Below are positions 37,047 to 50,500 of a stretch of DNA of 64,000 nucleotides, one piece after another. The DNA comes from Spirodela intermedia (Eukaryota; Streptophyta; Magnoliopsida; Alismatales; Araceae), in assembly GCA_902729315.2 (NCBI GenBank), contig LR746277.1:67001-131000 (forward strand), given 5' to 3'. Made by a program: the position numbers and the translations under genes. Each line of letters opens with the position of its first letter. The first letter of the stretch is position 1. The notes under the pieces were generated by a model. The model saw nothing but the letters and a program-made list of their open reading frames with translations. It had not been told where the DNA came from and searched no databases.

Positions 37047-37175
37047 TGTTTTGTATTATGGTGTCTCGTTGAACTTAAAGTGTTTATCATTGTTTTGTAT
37101 TATTTTATTATTATGATTTTCTTATGTCTCGTTGATAAACACTTTAAGTTCAACGAGATATCATAATACAAAACA
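37047..37175. repeat. Imperfect 43-bp inverted repeat (hairpin)
   Basis: The left arm 37047-37089 is the reverse complement of the right arm 37133-37175 with two mismatches in 43 positions; the 43-bp spacer is AT-rich. A 21-bp direct repeat (36977-36997 and 37018-37038) abuts the left arm. It could fold as a long hairpin in DNA or RNA. A foldback/MITE-type element is the most ordinary explanation, but no transposase or clear target duplication is visible. Confidence 0.85.
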
Positions 37176-39424
37176 CTATTATGAAAGTTTATTCAAGTTT
37201 TTATGCACTCAAAATATTAGATTATTACTTTAGATTTAACTGATTAAGTTTAGACTTTTATCTTGTCTAACATGATTTTTTTCATATTATGGATTATACT
37301 TTAGAAAATAATTTATATGTCTTGAATTATCGAAAATGTTATTACATATATTGAAATCATGGTTTAGAATATTGTTAGAGATAGTATTGCATATTAATCA
37401 TGGTTCAATGTATCACATACTCGATAAATTATTATGTCATTTAAAAATAAAAATTATTAGTTCTCTATTTATATTATCAAATACTCATAAAATGTATTAA
37501 ACTAACATAATGAATAGAAAAGTTATGACTGAACAACATCAAGTGCTGATTTCATATATGTATATCTTAAAGGAAATTAAAGTACAATCATATCGAATAC
37601 CTAACCATTTGAATGTATTTACTATGAGAAAAATAGATGTTGAAAATCTTTGAGATTCATTATTGGTGAGAATATAGTTAATTAGATGACAATAATAAGA
37701 AAATAGCATATTATGAGTGAGCTAGGAAACCTGCTTATTCACCATCCTAAGAAAGGATTAATCTAATAAGAAACCTTATCTAAAAGATAGAAAGAAAAAA
37801 TAAATCAATTTAACCCCCCTCCTCTTCCTTCTTGTTTTTATTGTGGGCCAAAATCTAACAATATTAATAAATTTATTTCATAATAAATTAACTATTCACT
37901 ATCATTTAGCTAGGTTGTTAGTCAATTGATTGATATAGTTATGATTTATCTCTAGATCCATTTACGATCTATTAATACTTTTATGAAGGGAGTGTGGGAG
38001 AGAGAGCCTAGCACTTACAAAGACGACCTATTGAATCCTACAAGATTGAAGATTGATGAAATTATGTAGACTACAAATAAAAAAAGTTAGAAAAAGGTGG
38101 TGCGGCATTTTTATTCTATAAAAGAACATATGAGATTTAAACCTTATTGTACAAAGGATTGAACAATTTTTTTTTTTCTAATAAGTCATGGCATATCTTT
38201 TTTAGCTCTAAATAATTAGTTGTTATTATTTCATTAGTTGTTTATCATTTTTCTACAAATAGTCTACAATAGTTATCAATAATTGACTATAACATATGAA
38301 GAGCGAAACAACATGCATTTGATTCCAGATTTATGAGTAACTTCTTCATAGGGTAATGCACATGTCATAATTTTACCTACTTAAATACTAACTTATAATG
38401 GCACAAAATGAGAATTTTATTTTTGCTCATATTAAGACGAGTTTGACTTTAAAGTCAACAACATGGTCCATACATACATTACACAGTTGAACATCCCCCA
38501 GAATTCACATCAATTATTATGTTGAGGCCATGTAGACATGTAGACATGAATTGCGGGACCATGTAGGCATGAATTAAAATGTGAATAAGTCGTGTATTTT
38601 GGAGATGGGGTCATCCAGACAAGAAAGCCTCTTCAAGTGGAGAGCAGAGTGTTGAGGCCCTTTTTCACAACAAGAACTGGGCCAAGGAGAGCGCGGTCTC
38701 AAAGAAGCCGGCCCAGTCCAGTTCTACACTCAGGCAGGCAGAGCGGAGCGCAAGGCGACGGAACGCAGGAACCCGACATCATTGGGGGCAACGATGCAGT
38801 GGATCCTTAAGGGCAGACGACAAGGGGCGCGGAAGGATCCGGCGGCGAACCTGCTCAAACGTGCCTTCCCCCCCCTAACCGCCCGATCTCCCTTCGCGGC
38901 AGGCTCAGTCAGCAGGTCGTGGAGGGAGGAACCCATCACAGAGCCGCCCGCTTCATCTGAATCCAAGCAAACTGGCAACTAAGAGGGAGGAGCTCCAGGA
39001 GTAGTACTGACAACTCGCCAAAAAGAGCAACTTTATTTATTCGCGGAGAATCCACTCTCCGATGTTGACAGCCGCCGGAGTTGAGCCACCAGCTTCTGTG
39101 ACATTCTTCTCTGAAAGAACGATGTCTGCCGGGGGGGACGTAGCTGTCACGCCATGAGAGGCCTCAAAGCGGAAAGAGGACGAAGCCTCTGCGGTCTCCT
39201 CCAGTTCTCAGAGAGCACGGGCTCCGCCTCGTCTCGTCTTCTCCAGCTCGCGAGAGAGCGAGCTTTCTTCAGTCTATCCTATATAAAACAGAAGAGAGAA
39301 GAGAAGAGAAGCAGCAGGCGGTTTTTACAGAGGTCGCCTTCTTCGCCTCGCCCGGGTCCGAGAAGCGGCTGCGACGGCTATTTGGCCGGAAAATGACGAC
39401 TTGGCCTTGTCGAAGACGAGTGGG

Positions 39425-41026
39425 TCAGCCGGAGACGGCCGAGAAGGTTCCGTACGCGGCGAAGGTCAGCCCGAGGACGAGAATGGCGTAGTCCAGAGCT
39501 CTTCCCTTGAAGTCCAGAGAGGGGCCGAGGAACCTGAGATGGAAGATGGCCGGCAACACGAAGGAGAGCAGAGCGCAGACGGTGCTCCCGACGAGGGAGA
39601 TGAAGGCGCCGAACCCGGGGATCAACGACGCCAGCGCCGTCAGCAGCGTCACCAGCAGCATCCGGGCCAGGTGCAGCCCCGCCGATTCCGCCGCCGGCGA
39701 GACGCGGGAGAGTTTCTGGAACCATTCCGACGACAGCAGCCTCGATTCGGTGATCTCGTGAATCGGGTGCATCATCACCGGGAAGGTGAAGGCCAGCGCC
39801 ACGCAGAGCCCCAGCTGCGCGCACAGAGAAGAAGAAGATGAAGATGAAGAAGAAGACAGAAAGAAGGCCCAGCTGTGAATAATATATGTATATGTGCTCA
39901 CCTGGACGGTAATGGCGGACCAGTCGTTGGGGAGGTTGAGGGTGACGATGTCCCTTGTGGCGTCGCCGTAGGCCAGGTAGCCGAAGATGCCGAAGCCGGC
40001 GTAGCAGAGGGTAATGCCGAGGAAGGCCCGGGAGAGGACCCACCTGAAGGTCTCCCTCTCGGCCATGGAGTCCTCGAGGGGCAGTGTCATGCTGAACCCC
40101 TCGAAGCAGAAGACGGCGACCCCGGCGGCGAAGGGGAGGCCTAGGACGCCGTTGAATGCGCTCCTCGTCCTCAGCTCCGACAAATCGCCGAGCAGCTGGA
40201 GGTCGTCCTTCACGACGATGCTCATGGCAAGGACGTTGCAGACGTCGGCCAGCGCGCTGAAGGGGGCGATGGCGGAGAGGGAGCGGATGAAAGAGATGGC
40301 CGTCTCGAGGGGGAGGACGAGGAGGAAGAGGAAGGCGTAGGAGGGGATGCGGCCGGGGAAGACGGAGGAGAGGTTCTGGCCGATGAAGACGAGGTAGGCG
40401 GTGGCCCCCCCCGCCTGGGAGACGAGAACCAGGAGCTCGGTGAGGAAGCGGCCTCTCCCCCCGAAGGCCTTCTCCCCCAAATCGCCATACGACCGTATGC
40501 GGATCGACGCGTCTCCTTCTTCCAGCCTCTTCCTGCATTCAATCTACAACGGAGAGTCGATTGAGGATCAAGAAGCAGCAGAAAGTTTCGAGGATCGGGG
40601 AAACACGAAAGCACAAGCGAGTATGATCGACCGACTGACCATGAGGATCATGCAGTAGTAGGTGGAGAGGCCAGCGGCGGCGACGCCGAGGGATCCGGCG
40701 GCCCAGCCGGCGACGCGGAAGGCGTAGGGGAGGCCGAGCACCCCCGTGCCCACAATCGACACCACCACGTTCCCCAGCGTCTGCGCCCAGGTGGCCCTGC
40801 CGGTCCTCCTCCCGACGGGGATCGCCTCCAGCAGCGGGGCCGCCGCCCCTCCGCCGCCGCCTCCTCCGGCGGCCATGGGGGGAGGGGGGGTTCCCCCGCT
40901 GAAACGCGCGGCGGCGCCGCCGACGACAAGGGCGAGCGAAGGACGACGAGCGAGAAGGGAAAGGGCTTCCTTTTGCTGAAACATAGTGGACGACGAGAGA
41001 GAATGCGATTGGCTTCTTAGCTCCAT
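39425..41026 (-). CDS. Aromatic and neutral amino acid transporter, ANT1-like (AAAP family)
   Basis: Membrane transporter of the amino acid/auxin permease family, closest to Arabidopsis ANT1 (At3g11900), which carries aromatic and neutral amino acids. Exons: 40640-41026, 39902-40543, 39425-39814. Conserved blocks run in order: 'TLGNVVVSIVGTGVLGLPYAFRVAGW' in the first helix, 'STYYCMILM', 'YGDLGEKAFG', 'AYLVFIGQNLSSVF', 'LPFAAGVAVFCFEGFSMTL', 'ITLNLPNDWSA', 'GLCVALAFTFPVMMHP' and 'SLVGSTVCALLSFVLP', with 10-11 hydrophobic segments. Three in-frame ATGs are possible: 41026 (472 residues), 40984, and 40876 (422 residues, MAAGGGGGGGAAAPLL). The last matches the ANT1 start best; the upstream 50 codons may be leader. 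Intron 2 is 87 nt, stop-free and a multiple of three. Confidence 0.92.
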
Positions 41027-41228
41027 CGGTAAACGGCGGTCTGATGGGCCATATTGGGCCGTTATATCAGAACAGGCCCAATAACAGAACTTTCAGCCGA
41101 TCAATATAATCCTCTAAAGGTTTTTTATTTATTTAATTTATTTATCATTGGATGGCGGGGAGATGCGGCACGTGCGGTAAGGCCATGCGGGGGTCGGCAG
41201 AAGGCTCATCAATTGTCGGGCGTCTACC

Positions 41229-41273
<45 letters not shown>

Positions 41274-41585
41274 GGAGAGAGAGAGAGAGAGAGCTCTCCT
41301 CGTCGCAAAGCTGAGAGCTTCGCCCTTGGATCGCTCCGCCAATCGCCCTGCGCCGCGCTGACTGTGCCGGGGAGAGGATCGCGCGATTGATGCAGGAGAA
41401 GGAGAGGGACGGGAGCGGAAGATTGAGGATATAGGGTGTGTCGGGTGGTGGTGGTGGTTAGGGTTTCTGTGCTATTGGGGAATGTTCTCTCAGGAGGAGC
41501 CGAGGGGGGAAGTGCAAGGCCGGCATTGAGCGCGCGAAGGCGTGGCTGTGTGGCAATAGAGAGGGACCGTCGAACGGCTGGGACG
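41027..41585. promoter_or_regulatory. Divergent promoter region of ANT1-like (-) and NOT2 (+)
   Basis: Head-to-head spacer of 560 bp. It contains an interrupted (GA)n run at 41232-41293, which on the + strand falls in the upstream or leader region of NOT2. Two small upstream open frames begin at about 41389 (ATGCAGGAG) and 41481 (ATGTTCTCT) and end before the NOT2 start. No clear TATA box is seen on either strand. Confidence 0.5.
41232..41293. repeat. (GA)n microsatellite, interrupted
   Basis: GA run of about 62 bp with two short interruptions, in the spacer between divergent genes. Confidence 0.9.
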
Positions 41586-44500
41586 ATGCAGACGTCTTCA
41601 GGGCAGGTGCGTGTCGTCGGTGTCTGATGTTCTCGTCTTCTTAGATCCGTGCTCCTCTGCTCTGCTCGGTTTTAGACGGTGGCGCTTGGGTTCGGACCTT
41701 TCGTTGTCATTCCGATTCTCTCCAGGTGTAGCGAGGTCGATTAGATTGTCCTTGGCCTTTTCGCTCATTGCCGATTCTGCGGGCTGTTGCTTTTACGCAC
41801 TCGTTTGTCTAAGAAGCAGATGAGCTTGATTTAGATTCTAGACCCCTTTTTGTTGCCAGGCATCGTGTTTCGTTTTTCGTCACCTAATAGAAAACGAAGA
41901 ACTCATTTTATTATCTTTTCACAAAGAGTTTGTTGAAAGTTTCACATGGAGGAGAATCACAGTCAATGGAATTTTAGTTACATTTCAGCTCTAACAGAGC
42001 GTGCTCAATTCAGTAAGAGAAGTGCATACATTCAATGGTAAAACTGCAGATGCCTGCTCATTTTTTTCTAGGGGGCGAACTGAGAGCTTCTTTTCTGAGT
42101 TGATAAAGGTAAAAATAGATTAAAAAATGAAATAAACATCGGGTTACTTAATCTATGTCTGTTCCTCATACCTTCCGACTTCAATGGATATGTCGGTACC
42201 ATTTATCTTTTTATCAATTTATTTATCTTTCGATTGATGAGCAGCTGCTGCATATTGTCTGATTCAAGTTAAAACTTATTGAAGAGGTGACTAAAGCATG
42301 AGAAGAGGCAGTGAGTACATGTGAACATCGATGTTCGGAGAGTTCAAGAGGACTGTCTTGCTGCTAAGACAAGGGGTAGAATGTATGCCTATTCCCTTTT
42401 TTTGGGTAGCAAGTACCATTCGTTTCAGGGACTGGACGAAGTTATTATTCAACTTAAGAGGGAAACTTGTAGGGTGGATAAACGAAGTTTACATGTGGAG
42501 AAATTTATAGTGTTGTTTCCTTCATGTTGCCAGTCTATTTATAAGTCTGAATCCCAAAGACTGAGTTGATACCCGGAAGGTCTTTTATTCGTTCAGATGA
42601 TGATTGATGCCATGATTTGTGTGACGTCAACTAGTGGCAAGTATGTAGAACGGAGGAGAATGCTTGTCTTAGAATAGCTGATATCAGGGGCCTCAACTTG
42701 TCAATACACAGTTATTGCTGCGAAATCTAGGATGGAATAAGCGAGTTTTCGACATGCGATCATTAAATAGAAGCAGTTCCGAATTGGAAGAGCCTCCTAT
42801 GACTATGAATGTGTTTAAAGTGAAGGGATATATTTATTATTTGAGATGACCCACTCATCATTCACATAATGTTAGGAATTCACACAACATGAGTGAGGAG
42901 GAGCAAAAAAATATGCTTCACATGTTCATTAGGTGTTTTTCCTCATATCATATTTGGTAAATACTCTTCATCACGACATGCATTATTTGGAATAAAGCTT
43001 TAGTGATGGCAGTGTGCCCCACCTAATAGACATTCGTGGCATGCACACAAACTTTGGTGAGTACTTATATGGTTGCATGGGAATGCTTATTATTTATCTA
43101 GAGAGCATGTTGCAGTATAGTTTATGTATTATATTATTCGTTCATACTGAATGTTTTAATTTAAATTTAGTAAGCAATATTGTTAATCACATGTCTTGCC
43201 TTATTGTTGTTGGGCCTTGGTCAGCTTAAAACCTTGATTCATTTTAGTTTTTGCTTTTGTGGTATGCCATTTTTAAATAAATCAAGATTACATTGAAACC
43301 CTGCAGTATTTCATAATTTTTTTTTTTTTTAAATGCTTAGATTTTACTTACTCATTGATGTATGTCTTGTTAACAGTTGGGAGCATGCTTACCATTGCAG
43401 AATGAAAAGCAAAATGCTAGTTAATTATGCGTCGTTGAAAGCCATCTAAGTGCCTAGATTTAATTCCGGATGACTATGTATCTTGTTCACTGTTGGGAGC
43501 ATGCTTAGCATTTAGTTGTTCTTCAATAATGTGTGCTTAACTAGCATTTTTTTTTCATTTTACCTTGGTTTTTGATTCCTTCTTTCCTTCTGTTTTATTG
43601 CCGTTCCTCTGCATTTGAAGCGTTCATTTCAACTCGTCATTTTTTGTTATTTGGCACAGTCTTTGCACTTGTTGGATGTTTGTGACATTAGACTAACAAG
43701 CATAATATATCACTGTATCAGTGTACACAATTTATTCCGTTTTATCTACACACCATGTGATACATGAATTTTCTTTGCCTTTCCCCCTCTTACATGTATC
43801 ATGAAACCTTTGTTGCAGTCAACACTTAATGGGTTGGCTCCAACTCTCCAGGATGCGACTGGTCGGTCCTTTTCAACTTCTTTTTCTTCTCAGTCAGCAG
43901 CAGCCCCTGGTTTTCATCATTCTGGTATGTCTGATCTCGATTTTGCACATTATGTGTAACTAGTAAACATGAATACTATGCATATCTTAAAAATATCTGT
44001 TACAGGTGCCATGCTAGGGCTCCATAACATCCAGGGGGGGATTAATGTTCCAACCATGCCAGGGTCTCTGGCATCTAGAAATTCGGCAATGGGTCTTGCT
44101 GCATCAAATGGTATTCAACAACAAGGGGGTAATTTAACTAGTGGTCGTTTTGCATCAAACAATCTTCCAGCTTCTATTTCTCAGGTACTTATCCATTTTT
44201 TGTTTCCTACTCCGTTGTTTGTTTTTCGTTTATGCCATTCTACTACATCACATCAGAAACTATTTCTTTGGTGCGTGCTTAAATTTTGTTCATATCATTG
44301 TTGTTTCAGATCTCTCACAGTGGTACATATGGACACTCGGGGGTTACAAATAGAGGAGTCGGTTTCGTAGGAAGTCCAGCATTTAGTAGTAGCATGAATG
44401 GTGTTGGTGGCTCGATTCCTGGCATTAACCCGAGCTCTGCTGGTATAAGTAATAGAATGCCTGTTCCTGGATTGGGGGTCTCCCCTATTTTGGGAAATGC

Positions 44501-47500
44501 AGGACCTCGAATTACAAGTTCGATGGGAAATATTGTTGGGGGCGGTAATATTGGAAGAAGCATAACATCTGGTGGATTATCTGTTCCAGGCCTGGCATCA
44601 CGTGTTAATCTAACTACTAACAGCGCCTCAGGAAGTCTAAACGTACAAGGAACCAACAGACTGAAGAGTGGCGTGCTTCAACAAGGTAGTGGTTGTACCT
44701 TATCAACTGTCACTGAGCCATTCTGCAAGTTATGTTGAACACTTATGAATGGTGCATATACTTTAGTTTTAGATGCATTATTGATCAACTGATTTTGCCA
44801 TTGCTTGTATCAGTAATCAATGCTCCATTTTTTCAGTTTTATTTTGATTATATTGTTATGTCTAACTATTTTTTATGAAATGTCACAACATTCTCCTTGT
44901 GACTATAATTTTGTGCTAGGGTTTTTTTTCCTCACTTCTAATATAGATTAACTACGTAGTGTTGACATTGATTTGCCACTAGAATGTATTTTGAAGGTCT
45001 AGGTTGGGTGTTGGAGTTTATAATATTGGGATAAGTTTTATCTGTTGGTGCAGGAAAAAATATAGCACAGATAAGCAACCACACAAGACAAAAGGGATTT
45101 TGACGTAGAATAGAAGTGGAAGGCACTGGGACGGTTCAAAAAGAGAACCAAAGAAACCCATGAATGTGAAATGAGGAAGGCCTAAAAATTGTCAATCCAT
45201 TCTCTCCAGGAGATCATTTATTATAGTGGATGTTGTTAATGTTTCCTTTCTTTAGGTTATCCTCTGTTTTATTTATTCTTTTTAATAGTTCCTATTTTTT
45301 GGGGTATTGAACAATAGCTCTACTTATTTAAAGAGGAAAGCATATGAGAGAATTATTCTGGAACCCCTTCTCAGACGAAATGATATCGTGATGCCATTTA
45401 GAAGTACCAAATCACTGATGAGCTAGACAGAGTGGTATTGTACTTTGAGCAATATGGTACATTTGGCACAAGACAAAAATATGGTGCGGTGATTTCTGCG
45501 AAGGTAATGGGGCATGCTTCACGTGTTCCACCTAGATATGACATAATAGGAGACCAAGGTTGAGGTTCTCAAACCGAATTCGTACGATCCTATTGACTAA
45601 AATAAATTTTATAGATGTGGCGAGTCAGGTCACTTATTTAAAGCTTGCCCCAAGTGGGGTGTAGTGAATTGCTTGGGAGCTACCAATATATAAGGCATTG
45701 ATGAGAATGGTGAAAATGTTCTTGGTTTTTAAGAACGAGAAATTATCAAAAGGGACTGTAGAGGTTTGCTGTTACATTTATTGGTTGTGAGGAGGTTTGT
45801 GTTCACCACCAACAAAGAAAGAGCATCCAAATTGACAAATTTTTTCGAATGTGATGCATGCCTACCGAACCGCAAAACATGTGATGTCGCTATTGATAGT
45901 ATCAGCAGGGAAGATTTTGTTTCATCTATTACATATAAAAATTTGAGGTGGGATAAACAGGCACACACGCCCTTTCAAAATTAGTTTGCTTATTTTCAAA
46001 TATAAGACAAAAGTAACATAATTTCTGATTGTTAGGTTTACTCTTACAAAAGCTTGTGGATATAATTGATAAGAACGCTTGCTAAATGATTTTGGAAAGG
46101 CCATGGCCCGTTGATGTTGATGTCAATCATTGTGATAGATACCGCATTTATATCAATTATGACAGGACCAGAATATTATTTTGTGGCCAATGAAAGAAGA
46201 TGAATGCCCTCATTTCAGAAAAGAAAAATTTGGTGTTTTTGATGAATGAATAAAGATTAGAAGACTTTGATGCGTTTTTTGAAAATTTTGGAATGGTGAG
46301 GAGGGTACAATTCAGTATGACGTTTTTGATCGAAATACCGAAATCACTACTGCCCCTATTATCTGAGCTTTGCATATCATAGGCCCAATCAATTCGTTAA
46401 CCCATCTTCTATGGAAATACGAAACAGCACCAGATTAATTTCATTACTAGAGCAAGCCTGGCTAATTCGCCTCATTACATAATGGACCTTGAAGGGAGTT
46501 ATATCATTTGAGGACAAACAACTGAATTATTGCAAATGGGTTAGTAGGAGGCTATGAGTCCTCATATTGTTTTGGTACTACTAATACGAAAGAAGCATAG
46601 TTGGTGTATCTGTTGATAGTCATGTAATATACAAAATTGCCATGAAATTTATATATCCAATCCCATAGATGGATGATATGCTAGGTATACTTTTGGTTCG
46701 AAGGTGTGTGCAAAGATGAGCTGAAAAATGGAATTCTGCTAGATCAGTATGCCTAGGTGATCAATTGAAGATGACTTATAAAACAAGAGAAGGCACATAT
46801 GAGCAGTTGGTGATATCATTTGTTCTTTTTAATGCTGTTAGTACGTTCATGAGAATGACGAACCAAGAACGACGACAATTTATTAGTCAATTCATTGCTG
46901 ATATATTGATGAGTAACAACACACAATAATATCTCATATACTTTAGAGAGGTATTGATAGCTTCACAAGAGAACAACTTGTGCATCAATCATAAGAAGTT
47001 CAATTTTCTGACTTACAGACTATTATTCTTAGGCTTAGTGATTGGTACAAAGGCATTCAATCATAACTTTGCACACAAGATGACGATAAGATATAGCATC
47101 AGAGACTATAGGGGATGTAGTTTTTCACAAACTTTCTACGATTTTACTGTCCATTCATTCAAAATTTTGGCAATATTGTGGCACCTATCACTTAATGCAC
47201 AAGTAAAGGATAATTTAATTGGAGCAAAGAGGTTGACATAAGTTTTAAACCTTTTGGGGAAATAAAACTCTTTGAATGTTTGAAAGATTTATATGAAGCT
47301 GGTGAATGCTTTGGCAGAGTATTGGTTTGATGCAAGACGGGCCAGTTAATTTAAGGATGTCATTTGCGATCATGTGTCCTGAGGAATTCATTACACGAAA
47401 GGATCCCTTGTGGACCGCGTGGAGGATTGAGAGACCATTTGGGCATGATAGAACTTAGTCAAATAACAATATTATGATCCTCAAATTAGCAGAGATATAA

Positions 47501-50500
47501 AGGATGATATGTGAGGATGTAGAATTTGTTAGGTCATTGAAGAGCAGTCTAAGAAATAAGGCTTTTCTTATACCTAAGTTGTACGCAATGATGAGAAAAT
47601 TCTAACTTTATGATCATATAGCTTGTACGCTTATGAGATGTGCTTCTGAGGTTTAGAAATTTTGAATTCGTGGAATTTGTTCATCTAATTTTACAAGGAT
47701 CTTTATAGCTTAAAAAGACCAAGTATTTGTTGCAAAAAGTCAACCCTCGCCTTAGTGGCTAGAAAAGGAATTTTTTAGCTTTTTTCTGTTACTATTTCTA
47801 GCACTGTGGCCATTGTGACTCTGCAGATTTTGATACCTTTAGTTGGAGTTGACTGTTGGGATTCCAAGTTCTGTTTTACTTTTATGTGTTGGAACTTCAT
47901 TTCCAGCTCTTATTTTTCTAAAAACAAAATAGCTATTTTCTACTTTTTTTTTTCATTTTGTTCATTTTTTCTTGAAAACCTTTATTGCTTGCCTAAAATG
48001 TATGCCAAAGAAAGCATAATTAGTGCATCACTTGGGATTTGTAATGATCAATATCATTTTCTTTGTTTTAAGCTATTATTTTCTTGTCTTTGTTTCATTT
48101 CTCTAGTGGAAGCCCATTATTCATCAGAATTTGTCCTAAATTTTAATTTTCCCTAAACTGTTGTCATTCTTCTACTTTGCTGACTATTACACTGGTGCAC
48201 TTGTATTTACTAGATATCCCACATAGAAACAATTAGGCACGATTTGTGTATGTTTTTGTTCTGTTTTGTTTGATCATGTCAAATGGTTTCTTACTCTCTA
48301 ATTCATGTTTTGATAACATAGCTCCCCAGATGATGAGCATGCTTGGAAATTCGTATCCCACCTCTGGAGGAACTCTATCTCAGAGCCAAGTTCAAGCAGG
48401 GAATAATCCATTAAGCTCCATGGCCATGCTGAATGATGTGAATCAAAGTGACATATCTCCTTTTGACATCAATGACTTCCCTCAGTTGACTGGGCGGCCA
48501 AGTTCTGCAGGAGGGTCTCAAGGGCAATCAGGTAGTCAAATGCAACAACCTTGGGTTTTCTACGGACTGTTAGATGCTTCATGATGTCACTGCACGGTGC
48601 CTGATTTTCTGATTCGCTGATTCATAGTGTCACTGCGAAAGCAAGGGCTGGGTGTTAATTCTATTGTCCAGCCAAACCAGGAATTCAGTATACATAATGA
48701 GGATTTTCCAGCTTTACCGGGATTTAAAGGTACATTCATATACGGTTTCTCTTTTACTGTTGACTGTTTTTTGTGCGCCAACTCCCTATTTTCTGTCAAG
48801 ACAGTCGCTCACAAATTTTACTTCCTAGAGAATTGTCCATATGGTTTAACTTGCTGTTTATTGTATAGTCCGTAATGCAAGTTTTTGCTGACGAAGGCCG
48901 CATATAAAATTTCGAATTATTTTTCGTAGGAGATAGCGAATGGATGCCGACTCATTCATACAGCAACAAATAGTCCCAACTCCATGACGTGTAGACCAAA
49001 TAAGTCATTCAGGAACATAAAATTTCCACCCCATGACATGTAGATCAAAACATTCCTAATGATGTCAACTGGGAGTCCGTTTATTGTGATCTTTTGGCAT
49101 CATCTAAGTATCACTTTATGTCAAAATCTTCTGTCTCATGCACAGAAGATTTTTTTTAGGGCTTATCGAGACTTCACCTCTGTCTGAATTTGAATTGGTT
49201 TGGATGGGGGGTATCCATTTGAAAATAAGTATGGAAATAAGATAGGTAAAGACACATTTCTTATCATTTTTTAGTGCTCTTAGCGGAAGATGCAAATATT
49301 TAGTTGCCCCTTGTAGCAATTGGAATGCTCTTCTCTTGATCAATGTTCTAGGGTTTGGCTTATCTTCTATCCGTCTTACCTTTGTTAATCATGTGGAGTC
49401 GAATCTGTTAGTTACCATTTTCTGAGAAATATAGTCGAATGACCGCTTTTCTTGGTAAGTATTAACACCCTCTATGCTAGTATCTTTCCAGCTTCCATAT
49501 TTGACCTAGATCACGAAAAATTGTGTTTGATGGATGCTGGGTTGTGTACATCTTTTTCATCCATCTGTATCACATTTGGTTATCGGTAGTGCTTTTTTCC
49601 CGTCTGTTCAATGTGTTGCAAACGATCTTCATATACCTTGGAGTAGTGATGAAGGCATGGACGATTGATAAGAGTCACCTGTCCCTGTGTACTTGCATCT
49701 CTACCCATGAAATCCAACGAACCATTGCCAAACTCGGTGGAGAAGGTGGCTCTCTGTTTCTGGAAGGACTTTCGGTTTACTAACTAAGTATCTAACCTGT
49801 TTTGATGGGCGCATGGTGTTTTTACCACTTTCCAGCTAAAATGATCTATAAGGTTAAGAACTTATAAATTTGATACGAAATAGTAAAAAAAAAGTCGAAA
49901 TATTTGACATATGTTGAGACGACGTGGGTCTACGAATGCCCCCTGAATAAGCTCTCTGTATCTGTTCCATTTGAATGCCACTGCGAGTCCTTCTTTGGTG
50001 GGGCCTCTCAATGCTCAATAGTTTTCCTTCCTATTCTCAGGGTGAATAACGATTTTCTGCTGATACATCTTCTTTAACATTTCAATGAGAAAGTTTGATT
50101 GGCAGTGGCAACATTTTCCCTGATCGCTTCTTCTTTCTTGTTCAGGCGGGAACAATGATTTCACCATGGACGTGCACCAGAAGGATCAGCTCCATGATAG
50201 CGTGTCGATGATGCAGACTCAACATCTAAATGCGAGCCCGAGCTTCCATGTGAGCTCTGAACCTCTTGGGCCCATCTTCCTCAACTCGACACTCTTATGG
50301 GATCGAGCCTCAATGCCCTTTTTCGTGCATGCAGATGGGGAGGTCCGCTGGCTTCAACATTGGGGGAAGCTACCCATCTCATCACCAGCAGCAGCAACAG
50401 CACAGCCCCTCGTTCAACGTCGTTGACTTCTCCCCTTCTAACAGCCAGGACATCCATCTTCATGGGTCCGACCTGTTCTCATCGTCCCACGGATCTTTCC

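Larger units (their letters stand above)
34734..39424. other. 4.7-kb intergenic region, mostly AT-rich
   Basis: The first 500 bases are the GC-rich upstream flank of the XXT gene. From about 35.3 to 38.5 kb the DNA is very AT-rich with stops in every frame and no recognisable gene; it holds a (GA)n run at 35921-35955, diverged tandem units and an inverted repeat at 37.05-37.18 kb (listed separately). From 38.59 to 39.4 kb it becomes GC-rich again, with open frames that resemble nothing known; part of this must be the 3'UTR of the ANT1-like gene. A TATA-like TATATAAAA lies on the + strand at 39290-39298. Confidence 0.5.

Noticed and set aside
39401-39841. + strand open frame over ANT1
   Set aside because: Shadow of the ANT1 coding strand; no homology and no splice logic of its own.
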